Below are positions 33,087 through 41,320 of a stretch of 44,980 nucleotides of DNA, piece after piece; the first letter of the stretch is position 1; each line of letters begins with the position of its first letter. The notes beneath the pieces are model-generated. The model made no database searches. It was not told the origin of the DNA and was given only the letters and a program-made list of their open reading frames with translations. Both the position numbers and the translations under genes were made by a program. This DNA is from an uncultured Clostridia bacterium. Lineage in GTDB: Bacteria; Bacillota; Clostridia; UMGS1810. The stretch spans positions 1 to 44,980 of the forward strand of contig CALGRC010000039.1 of NCBI GenBank assembly GCA_937959315.1, written 5' to 3'.

Positions 33087-35933
33087 TCATACCCCTGGGA
33101 ATTCCGGCGGATCAAGCAGCTTATAAATGATTGCGCCGGTCGGCGAACCATTCCTGGTGTACAGGAAAATAACCGACCCGTCCAGCGCTTCCTCTGATGT
33201 CGAGGACAAAATATCCTCCCGCGTACACACGCCAGCCTCTGTTTTGCGCGGGTTGGTTTCATCAAAATAGCAGATATACGCGCCCGAACGCAAAATTTTT
33301 GTCAGTTCAGCCCGGTTCCCCGCGCTATCGAGCGTCATCACCTTCATGATGTCGTCGTGATAGGTATTGGCAACGCCGAATATGCCGTACAGGCCCGAAG
33401 ACTCTGCATTGCTCTGTTCGCCGTCAATGATTGCCTGCCCAAACTGTTCGCCCGACATGGCGACAGAATCCAGGCTCTTATAAAGCGGATGGGTTTCGGG
33501 CAGCTTCCCGTGCAGTGCAAACACCCGCCGGATACGCGCAATGCGCCCGTTGTTTTCCGAAATCTGCACCAAATCGCCCGGCTGGACCTGCTCCACCAGC
33601 TCGTTGACCGAATCATCCTGGGCCACGTACGATACCTGGTTGCCGTTAAAATATCCGGTCAGCTTGTAGCGGACATCTTCCCCATCGAGCACCTGCTGCT
33701 TGCTCTCCACCAGTGTCAGCACACGCAGGCTGTAATCCAACCAGTAAAAATTATCCCCGGCGTCCCGTTCTTCCATGACCATCACCTTGATGGCGCCGTA
33801 TTTATCCACATCATATACAGCCGGCTTGTATTTGGTGGAATTGCTCGAAATATTGGACCGTTTGAGTATCTGTAACTGGCTGTCGTCTACCTTCCCATTT
33901 TCATCCAACCCTATATTAAATATCAATACGCTTTCCGGTATATAATACTTCCCGCTTAGCACATAGGTTGTATCAATCCGCTGCGCCGCGCCGCGGTAAT
34001 CCTCGTCCAGTGAAAACCGGTTTTCATCATAGCCGTTGACGGCGGTTTCAACTTCCTTAAGTTCCCCGTCGCTGTTGAGCGCATATTTGATAAGCTGGGG
34101 TGCAAACGCGCCGTCCTTTTGAAATGCCGGCTCCTCCAGCACCAAACGCCCGTTATACCGCTCGCCGTCCGCATTGCGTTCCTTTTCGTTATAGGTCATT
34201 TTCTCCGCACTGCTCACCATGAGCAACTGGCCGTCATAAGTAAAAATTTTAAAATCCGCCACATCGGACATCACACCGCGTTTGCCGGCCGCCACCAGGT
34301 AGCCGTAGTTGCTCACCGCCGTACCGTCTTGTAAAAAACTGGCGATTTTCCCGTTGATGTCCAGCCCAAAGCTGCCGGAAAGCCCCGATTCTAACGGTTC
34401 AGCCCCAGATCCGGTGCGGCTGGACGCTTCCAGATAACTTTGCGAAATCTGGTATTCCTTTTCGCCAATTACCACTTCATCACCGCTGATTTCCGATACC
34501 GTCCCATTCAGCTTTTGCGTCAGCACCACAGCGCGGCGCAATTTTTTCCCGGTTGTATTTTTGGAATCGGCCACCATCACAATGTCCATTTCATTGATGT
34601 CCTCATAGGAGATGGCTTCCCCGTCTTTTTCTATTGAAACCTCATATTCGCCCGACAATGCATCCAATTCTACATACCGACTGCTGTAGCTGTCGTAAAT
34701 ACGGTTGTACATATTTTTCACCATGGTAGCAACATAGGTATCGTAAGCGTCTATCAGCACCACATCCATCACACCGTCGGTATCATTGTCAATGAGCGTC
34801 ACAAAACCGGTTTCCGGTGTCAAATCCTCTTTTTTATAGCCGGAAAGCACCGCGCCATTATAAATCACATCGGTAAACTGGGACAATTTCAGTTTTTCCT
34901 TTTTATCCGGTCTGTCCTGGTCGGGAAAGCAAACCACCAGGCTCTCGGTTGTTTCCCCTGCGGCAATTTCATCCGCTTCCAACCGATAAACCGTATTTTT
35001 ATTTTCCAACGGTTTAAAATACATCAGCGCCGGGACTTCCCCTGCAACCAAATCGGTCGGCGTATAGAATTCCACCATATAACCCAGGTAAGACGCCGCA
35101 TCGGTATTCCCAGCCTGGTACACCGTATCGTCTATCAGCACCTGATCCTCTTTCAGGTAGCTTTCCCCGGTCAGCAGCGTTTCAGCGGTCCCGCGCACAA
35201 CCCCCTGGCGAAGTTCCAGATGGTGAAGGTTTGTCAAAATGGTTTCCCCTTCGCGTACTTCATACACCGCGCCATCCCCTACGCCCACCACCTGCATATA
35301 ATCCACATCCAGGGCCTGGTAAATGAGTTCTGCCGCCATCCCTCGGCTAACAACTGCGCCGACACTTGCCTGCACATGCCGGGAAATGCCGCGCTCTGCC
35401 GCTACAAACAGATACCCGGTCGGATAGCCGCCCTTGTCTTCTGCATAGACCCGGTATCCCAAGGCAGAAACCAGGATTTTAACTGCCTGCTCGTACAAAA
35501 TGGGAGCATCCGGCTGGAATTCAGCTTGCGAAACGCCGTCAATCAGCCCAATGCCAACCGCATACCCGATGTCCCCCGCCGCATAGTGGTCGGCCGGGAC
35601 ATCGGAAAATCCCGTACCGGAGCCAAGCTGCGCCGCATCAGACATGCCCAGCGCGGCCACCATCATCCTTACAAATTCCGCCCGGGTAACCGCCTTATCC
35701 GGCTCAAAGGCATTTTCCACATACCCGTCCTGAAACGTCCCGTTCACATAGCCATTGACAATGCCAAGGCCGGTCAGGACGTTGACCGCCTGTTCATATT
35801 CGGTCCCCACAATATCCGCGGGCAGCTCTGCCGCTCCAACGGCGCCCATACAGCCAAACAGCATGATAAAGGCCAAAAGGGCTGCGATGGTACTGCGTCC
35901 CATCTTTGTCAACTTGATTTCCCCCTTTTCCAT
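33087..35933 (-). CDS. SLH-domain cell-surface protein of unknown function
   Basis: 948 aa with a signal peptide (TIAALLAFIMLFGCMGAVGA). Three N-terminal SLH modules that bind secondary cell-wall polymer follow: about 41-96 (VLTGLGIVNGYVNGTFQDGY, AVTRAEFVRMMVAALG), about 108-160 (FSDVPADHYAAGDIGYAVGI, ILYEQAVKILVSALGY) and a degenerate third to about 215. The remaining 730 residues are beta-rich with repeated small-barrel units (LNGTVSEISGDEVVIGEKEY, AVVLTQKLN). I recognise no catalytic motif. Two starts are possible: ATG 35933 with AGAGGG 7 nt upstream, or TTG 35912 with GGGGGA 7 nt upstream; the longer is listed. It follows the first operon gene by 12 bp and precedes the helix enzyme by 14 bp, so it is probably a wall-bound binding component. 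Confidence 0.87.
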   Translation of the reverse strand: MEKGEIKLTKMGRSTIAALLAFIMLFGCMGAVGAAELPADIVGTEYEQAVNVLTGLGIVNGYVNGTFQDGYVENAFEPDKAVTRAEFVRMMVAALGMSDAAQLGSGTGFSDVPADHYAAGDIGYAVGIGLIDGVSQAEFQPDAPILYEQAVKILVSALGYRVYAEDKGGYPTGYLFVAAERGISRHVQASVGAVVSRGMAAELIYQALDVDYMQVVGVGDGAVYEVREGETILTNLHHLELRQGVVRGTAETLLTGESYLKEDQVLIDDTVYQAGNTDAASYLGYMVEFYTPTDLVAGEVPALMYFKPLENKNTVYRLEADEIAAGETTESLVVCFPDQDRPDKKEKLKLSQFTDVIYNGAVLSGYKKEDLTPETGFVTLIDNDTDGVMDVVLIDAYDTYVATMVKNMYNRIYDSYSSRYVELDALSGEYEVSIEKDGEAISYEDINEMDIVMVADSKNTTGKKLRRAVVLTQKLNGTVSEISGDEVVIGEKEYQISQSYLEASSRTGSGAEPLESGLSGSFGLDINGKIASFLQDGTAVSNYGYLVAAGKRGVMSDVADFKIFTYDGQLLMVSSAEKMTYNEKERNADGERYNGRLVLEEPAFQKDGAFAPQLIKYALNSDGELKEVETAVNGYDENRFSLDEDYRGAAQRIDTTYVLSGKYYIPESVLIFNIGLDENGKVDDSQLQILKRSNISSNSTKYKPAVYDVDKYGAIKVMVMEERDAGDNFYWLDYSLRVLTLVESKQQVLDGEDVRYKLTGYFNGNQVSYVAQDDSVNELVEQVQPGDLVQISENNGRIARIRRVFALHGKLPETHPLYKSLDSVAMSGEQFGQAIIDGEQSNAESSGLYGIFGVANTYHDDIMKVMTLDSAGNRAELTKILRSGAYICYFDETNPRKTEAGVCTREDILSSTSEEALDGSVIFLYTRNGSPTGAIIYKLLDPPEFPGV

Positions 35934-35945
35934 CCAGATTCCCTC

Positions 35946-38900
35946 TTACTGCTGGCCGGCTGCATGTGCCGCCAGCTCCATGCACGCTGCAATTACCTTT
36001 GCCGCCATTGCGCGCGTGGTCTCACCCTGCGGCTGAAAACTGCCGTCCGGCATACCGCTGATAATACCGGCCTGCCGCATTGCCTTGACGCTTTCCACCG
36101 CATAACCGGCAATATCCGCTTCATCGGTAAATGCGGCAGCCCCATCCTGTGCGGAAAACACAGCGCCTGCCGTCTCCGCCGCACGGTATGCCAGCACCGC
36201 CATTTCCTGCCGTGTCAGGAAAGCGCCAACGCCAAACCGGCCGGTGCCGTCCCCCTGGGCAATCCCAAGCTTTGCGGCGCTTGCCACATACGGATAGAAC
36301 CAATCGCCTTCCGCAACGTCAGAAAAGGACGCCTCTGCCGTACCATCCATCAAATCAAAGGCCGCCACCAGCATTTTGACAAACTGTTCCTTCGTTACCA
36401 GCTCATTGGGCCGGAAGGTACCATCCGGATACCCGTCGATGATCCCGCCTTCCGACAGCGCCGCAACGCTCTCCTGCGCCCAAGCCGCGTCCGCCATATC
36501 GCTAAACATCTCCTGCTCTGCCGGTGGCTGCGTTGGCGCAGTGTCCGGCTTTTCACTCGGCTGGAAGGCAATCAGGCCGGAAGATCCGCCGCTGCTGCTG
36601 GAGGGCCGGCGGCCGCCGGAACCGCCGCCGCTGCCGCCGCTGCTTCCGCCGCTATTTCCGCTGCCGCTAGGGGTGGCTTCCTTTACAGCATCTGCAAATG
36701 CCGTCCGGATTTCTTCCAGCGTTTCAAACCCTTGCCGCGCCAGCGATTTGTGTACATAAATTTTTTCATCCGCCGTATTCCTTAAATCCGCATAGTCGCC
36801 CGAAAGCGGCAAATCCAAGATATCGTTGGCCGCATCCAGCGCCGCGCCCATCTCTTCCCACGATGAGGTATTCACCAGCGCCAGCGCCGCCTGTACGGCA
36901 AATTCTTCTGTAAAACTGTCCATATCTGCAAACGGCTGCTTCGCCGCCATTTTCACCAGTGCTGCCCCCAGCGCCGCCTTTCCGTCTGCGCTGAGCGTCC
37001 CATAAATGCTGTGCAGTTCGATGCCAACCGAAGCCGCATTTTCGTCTAGATAGGCTATCAGCCCGCCGCCGTCCGTTTCTTCGTTGATATGTTTGAGCGC
37101 AGCCTGCCGGATGACCTCCTGGTTAAACGTATTGCGCAGTTCCGCTGTCGTGGCAAAGCTCTTGCCGGCAATTGCTGTTTGTACATTATCCTGGTATTGC
37201 CCTTCGCCCAACAGTGCATAGCCGCTGTCCTCCCCGATTTCGAGGGCAAAGATATCCGCGTAAGGCAAAATAGCAGTCTCCCAAAGGGTCTCCGGCGTTG
37301 CATTTTTTACCGCGTTCAGCGCCTCCGCAATCGCGCCGGGGCCATAATACCGGAAGGCCGCCGAATCCTGGTACCACTGGCCGTCCAGTTTCACAACGCC
37401 CGCCGACACCGTATAATCCTGGTTTTCCACGGCGTCTGCTTCCAATGTATAGGAAAATGCATAGCTGCCCCCGTTATCAGATATCACATCCACATAGCCC
37501 GCGTCGGCAAAGGCCGTCCCGCCCGGCTTCATCACCAGCACCGGGATCAGGCGGCCGCGCAGTCCATTGACGTTGATATCCACCGATACCTGCTTTGCAG
37601 TGTGGTCGATGTTCACCGCCAGGTTGATATCCCCATCCGGCTGTGCTGCCGTGCCTTCCGCAGCCCCTTGCGCAGACGACTGCGCCGGCAGTTTGACAAC
37701 ATTGGACAGCAGCGCCAATTCCTCAGGGCTCTTCAGGATGAACACCTGCAAACGCTGCGCGCCCGCATTCCCGGAAACGGTAAACGGCTGTGCAAAAGCA
37801 ACCGTCTCTGCCCCTTCCGCCGCCAGGCTGACCGGCGCCGTTTGCAGGTGCGCCATCTGCCCGCCGTTGTACAAAACCCCCAAAAGGGTGCCCTCTACGG
37901 TACCGGCCGTATTGTTTTGCACCGACACGCCAACCGTGAGGCTTCCGGCCTCCAGCGCATCAGCCGGCGCGCCATTGATGGTCAAATTGCTCAAACTCAC
38001 CATATCCGGCGCTTCGCATTTCACCGTTACTGCACAGGTATCGGCAGCCTCTGCCCCCACGGCGGACGCTACCAGTTCTACCTCCCCCTGCGGGCAGTAA
38101 CTCAAATTGTACGACCAGGCACCGTCGGCTTCAACCGGAACCATGACCGCCGGTTCCCCGCCAATCGAGAGCGCCACCTCTTCCACGCCTGCGCTATAGC
38201 CGGATACCGGGAACGGCAGGCTTGCAACCGTTTGCCCTTCACGGACGCCGCGCATATCCACATACGGGTCAGCGGTAAAGGTAAACCGGCGGACACCGCT
38301 CTGGTTGTGCGCCACATAAATTTCATCACCGAATTGTTTAATCTCATTTGCACCATATGCAAACCCGGCCGTGCTATAATCTACATTGATATATGCCACA
38401 GCCGCTTGATTGATGTCCATACCCGGCTTGACCAGCTTGGTGATGTCATATACCACAAACCGGGAGGTCCCGCTGGTTTTTTCCTGGGTAAACAGGTATT
38501 TGCCCGACGCATACAGTGCGGTGATTTTGGTAAACACCCTCGTCACCAATTGGATATCGTCCGGATTGGATATATCCATGATATACAAAATTTCGCGGTC
38601 TTTAGAACCGGTGATCACATAGTCGCCGTACACGGCAAAATCCACCAGCGGCACCGCGGCCTGTTCTTTCCCGTTGACGTCTATAAAACCGCCGTAAACC
38701 TCTTTTTCCGGGCAGGCAAACCACTTGAGCTCCGGCTCGTCGTTTTCCAATACATCAGATAAGCTGTAGCAGTACACCCCCCTGGCCGAGCCGCCCTCTG
38801 CCATCAGGTACAAATGATCGCCGTCTATGCGGACCCGCTGCACATTGGCGCCGCCCGTCCTGCCGTTGGCGCTGTCCGCCGGCGGAAGCAGCGTTTTCAC

Positions 38901-39389
38901 CACCACAGGCGCCATGGCATTTTCGCCGCTGACGTCATAAACTTTCAGCCCGTCGGTGGTGCTGGCTGAAAACAGGTAATCCCCGTGCAGCAGCAGCCTG
39001 GTACCCTTCGCTGCCGTTTGAAAAACCACCTGCATACTCGTCAAATCCACTACATAGAGCTGTTTAGACTCCCCGACGATATAGGCTAGGTTCCCATTGA
39101 CCTCGATGTTGTCTATCTTTGTGCTGAACTGGTCCCGCATATCGTCGTTATAGTTGAGCTGCTGCATGGTTGCGGCGTCCAAAATTTTCAGCCCGCCGTC
39201 GTTGTCGGCAATGTAAAGTTTGCCGCCCTCTTTATCCATGCTGAACGACCGCTTATCAGTACCAAAGCAGTCCGCCCCCGAATTCCCGCCTGCCAGTGTG
39301 ACAGGGGACCCTTCGGCAAACGACGCCGCAGGAACCGCGCACACCGCCATGACAATGGCGAGCCAGATGGCACATATCCGTTTTGACAT
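35946..39389 (-). CDS. SLH-anchored LVIVD beta-propeller surface protein
   Basis: First gene of the operon, 1147 aa from ATG 39389 (AGGGGG ribosome site). Signal peptide MSKRICAIWLAIVMAVCAVP ending SFA|EG. Residues about 30-385 are LVIVD propeller blades (GGKLYIADNDGGLKILDAAT, NLAYIVGESKQLYVVDLTSM, GDYLFSASTTDGLKVYDVSG). Then come several Ig/CARDB-like domains (LSNLTINGAPADALEAG) and a long mixed region. A Ser/Gly-rich linker (about 915-945) leads to three C-terminal SLH modules (FSDMADAAWAQESVAALSEG, ASFSDVAEGDWFYPYVASAA, AAFTDEADIAGYAVESVKAM) that anchor it to the cell wall. The propeller is homologous in style to the secreted protein at 24945-26543, suggesting duplication within the operon. 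Possibly a glycan-binding surface scaffold; no enzyme motif is seen. Confidence 0.9.
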   Translation of the reverse strand: MSKRICAIWLAIVMAVCAVPAASFAEGSPVTLAGGNSGADCFGTDKRSFSMDKEGGKLYIADNDGGLKILDAATMQQLNYNDDMRDQFSTKIDNIEVNGNLAYIVGESKQLYVVDLTSMQVVFQTAAKGTRLLLHGDYLFSASTTDGLKVYDVSGENAMAPVVVKTLLPPADSANGRTGGANVQRVRIDGDHLYLMAEGGSARGVYCYSLSDVLENDEPELKWFACPEKEVYGGFIDVNGKEQAAVPLVDFAVYGDYVITGSKDREILYIMDISNPDDIQLVTRVFTKITALYASGKYLFTQEKTSGTSRFVVYDITKLVKPGMDINQAAVAYINVDYSTAGFAYGANEIKQFGDEIYVAHNQSGVRRFTFTADPYVDMRGVREGQTVASLPFPVSGYSAGVEEVALSIGGEPAVMVPVEADGAWSYNLSYCPQGEVELVASAVGAEAADTCAVTVKCEAPDMVSLSNLTINGAPADALEAGSLTVGVSVQNNTAGTVEGTLLGVLYNGGQMAHLQTAPVSLAAEGAETVAFAQPFTVSGNAGAQRLQVFILKSPEELALLSNVVKLPAQSSAQGAAEGTAAQPDGDINLAVNIDHTAKQVSVDINVNGLRGRLIPVLVMKPGGTAFADAGYVDVISDNGGSYAFSYTLEADAVENQDYTVSAGVVKLDGQWYQDSAAFRYYGPGAIAEALNAVKNATPETLWETAILPYADIFALEIGEDSGYALLGEGQYQDNVQTAIAGKSFATTAELRNTFNQEVIRQAALKHINEETDGGGLIAYLDENAASVGIELHSIYGTLSADGKAALGAALVKMAAKQPFADMDSFTEEFAVQAALALVNTSSWEEMGAALDAANDILDLPLSGDYADLRNTADEKIYVHKSLARQGFETLEEIRTAFADAVKEATPSGSGNSGGSSGGSGGGSGGRRPSSSSGGSSGLIAFQPSEKPDTAPTQPPAEQEMFSDMADAAWAQESVAALSEGGIIDGYPDGTFRPNELVTKEQFVKMLVAAFDLMDGTAEASFSDVAEGDWFYPYVASAAKLGIAQGDGTGRFGVGAFLTRQEMAVLAYRAAETAGAVFSAQDGAAAFTDEADIAGYAVESVKAMRQAGIISGMPDGSFQPQGETTRAMAAKVIAACMELAAHAAGQQ

Positions 39390-39465
39390 TGTGTTACCCC
39401 CTCTGCAAAATATCCCCGCCGCCCGTCTGCGCAAGGCAGGCGGCAGCCAGTCTGGTTACAAAAAA

Positions 39466-39495
39466 ATTATAGCATGGGGATTTTCCGCATAGCAA
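39466..39495 (-). promoter_or_regulatory. Predicted promoter of the glycan operon
   Basis: On the minus strand: a perfect -10 TATAAT (39466-39471), -35 TTGCTA (39490-39495) and an 18-bp spacer. The modest -35 fits activation by the adjacent AraC-type regulator. It diverges from the regulator promoter about 75 bp away. Confidence 0.72.
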
Positions 39496-39569
39496 GGTAC
39501 CGATTTTTCCCTGGTATAACGGTTTTTTACCCAAAACGGGGCAAATCCATCCCTATGGGGTTGCCTCTC

Positions 39570-39599
39570 TTGACACGCCGGCATGCTTTAGAGTAGAAT
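39570..39599 (+). promoter_or_regulatory. Sigma-A promoter of the two-component regulator
   Basis: -35 TTGACA (39570-39575, perfect), an 18-bp spacer and -10 TAGAAT (39594-39599). The leader to the response-regulator start is about 60 nt. Confidence 0.78.
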
Positions 39600-39664
39600 A
39601 CAGGATATAGGAATGCCACAGGCGCCGGGCAAGGGGCGCCCGTTGTATGAAAGGGGGATGTCTT

Positions 39665-41284
39665 TTGTATCAGTTGTTGATTGTAGATGACAATCCGCGG
39701 GACCAGAAGGGGCTGGCCGATATCCTAGACTGGAACAGCCTGGGCATTGCCATCGCCGGCACCGCCGGCAACGGCCAGGAGGCAATTTCCCGCATAGAAA
39801 CGCTGAAACCGGATATCATCTTGACCGATATCACCATGCCGCTGATGAACGGTATAGAAATGTCCTCTATTTTACGCAGGCAATACCCGCACATCAAAGT
39901 CATCTTTATGAGCTCCTACTATGAATTCGACTATGCGCGCTCCGCAGTCGATTTGGATGTATACGCCTATATTTTAAAGCCCATTGTCAAAGACGACCTC
40001 CTACAGGCGGTACAAAAAGTACTGCTCCTGCTGAAAAATGAACAGGATATGCAGGCGGAAAAAGAGGCCATGCTTGCGCAAATCCAACAGTCGCTGCGTC
40101 TGTTCCAGGAACAGTTTATCCACGACCTGCTGTTTGGCAACAATATGAGCGACAGCGATTTAAAAGAAAACGCGGCATTTTTACAGATGAACCTGACAGA
40201 TACCTACTTTGTACAGGTGATCGCCATAGAACTGGACAACTACGATACCTATATTCAAAATATGGAAACCGCTGAAAAATACCTCATCCCCTATACAGTC
40301 AAGCAGGCTGCCGCTTGCTGCGACAGCCCCCAAGCACCTGTCTACCTGTTCCAGATTTCCAACAAACGGTTTGCCGCCGTCCTCTTTGAAATCCCTGAAA
40401 CCCGTACACAGGACTGCGCCATTTTGGATACCGTCATTGCCATCAAAGAATGGATCGGCAGCCATCTGCACATCCAATCCACCATTGGGGTGAGCAGTTG
40501 TTCAACGCGCTTAGGCGACATCCCGCGTCTGTATGAGCAGTCCCTCGAGGCGCTGTGTACCAAATTTTACAGCAATGGCGACCAGCTTATCCTCTATGAG
40601 GAAATCAAAGACCGCCAGGCTGCCGCCGGACGGATGATCGATTTGCAGACGGTGTACCAGGAGCTGCAGGACGCTGTCTTTTCCGGCGATGTTAACTGTG
40701 CGGCAGCCATTACGCAGAAATACCTTGGCCGGGATGCAGGGGTGCAGGACGAACAGGCAGTCAAAGTGCTGGTATACAACATGGTACATATCCTACAAAA
40801 TATCTTTGACCGGGAAAACCTCTCGCTGGATGAGCTGTTCGGCGGGAAAGGGGTTATCTGGAAAAAATTAGACCGCTATGAGACCATCCAAGACGTACGG
40901 CAGTGGCTCGCCAACATCCTGAGCGCCTGCATCCAGTATTTCAACAACAGCACCAATTCGCAGGCCGCCATCGTCCAGCAAATCAAAACCATCATCCATC
41001 AGCGGTATGGCGAACCCTTGTCGGCAGAAACTATTTCCGCACTCATCAACTTCAGCCCCAGCTATGCCAACCGGGTATTCAAGGCGCAGACTTCCAAAAC
41101 CATTTTCGACTATTTGACAGAATACCGAATGGAACGGGCAAAAGAGCTTTTGCGCAGCCCAAACAGCAAAATATACGTCGTAGCGCAGGAAGTGGGGTAT
41201 ACCAACAAATCCCACTTTTGCTACCAATTCAAAAAACAAACCGGCATGACCCCGTCAAAATTCAAAGACTCTTCCGCCCTATAA
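39665..41284 (+). CDS. AraC-type response regulator (YesN family)
   Basis: About 539 aa. An N-terminal receiver domain begins YQLLIVDDNPRDQKGLADIL with the acceptor Asp in PDIILTDITMPLMNG (residue about 55) and the conserved Lys in YAYILKPIVKDD. A long middle region (about 130-425) is followed by a C-terminal double helix-turn-helix of the AraC/XylS type (LSAETISALINFSPSYANRV, VYVVAQEVGYTNKSHFCYQF then KKQTGMTP). It likely activates the divergent glycan operon when phosphorylated by the kinase encoded next. The start is taken as TTG 39665 because AAAGGGGG lies 7-8 nt upstream and the receiver then begins MYQLLIVDD as usual; an ATG at 39647 overlaps that ribosome site. Confidence 0.93.
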   Translation: MYQLLIVDDNPRDQKGLADILDWNSLGIAIAGTAGNGQEAISRIETLKPDIILTDITMPLMNGIEMSSILRRQYPHIKVIFMSSYYEFDYARSAVDLDVYAYILKPIVKDDLLQAVQKVLLLLKNEQDMQAEKEAMLAQIQQSLRLFQEQFIHDLLFGNNMSDSDLKENAAFLQMNLTDTYFVQVIAIELDNYDTYIQNMETAEKYLIPYTVKQAAACCDSPQAPVYLFQISNKRFAAVLFEIPETRTQDCAILDTVIAIKEWIGSHLHIQSTIGVSSCSTRLGDIPRLYEQSLEALCTKFYSNGDQLILYEEIKDRQAAAGRMIDLQTVYQELQDAVFSGDVNCAAAITQKYLGRDAGVQDEQAVKVLVYNMVHILQNIFDRENLSLDELFGGKGVIWKKLDRYETIQDVRQWLANILSACIQYFNNSTNSQAAIVQQIKTIIHQRYGEPLSAETISALINFSPSYANRVFKAQTSKTIFDYLTEYRMERAKELLRSPNSKIYVVAQEVGYTNKSHFCYQFKKQTGMTPSKFKDSSAL

Positions 41285-41320
41285 CGGCAAACTTTTTACC
41301 ATAATACAGGGGTGAGACAT

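Noticed and set aside
36570..36680. Repetitive GCC/CCG-rich stretch that looks like a DNA repeat
   Set aside because: It encodes the Ser/Gly linker before the SLH modules; codon-level low complexity explains it.
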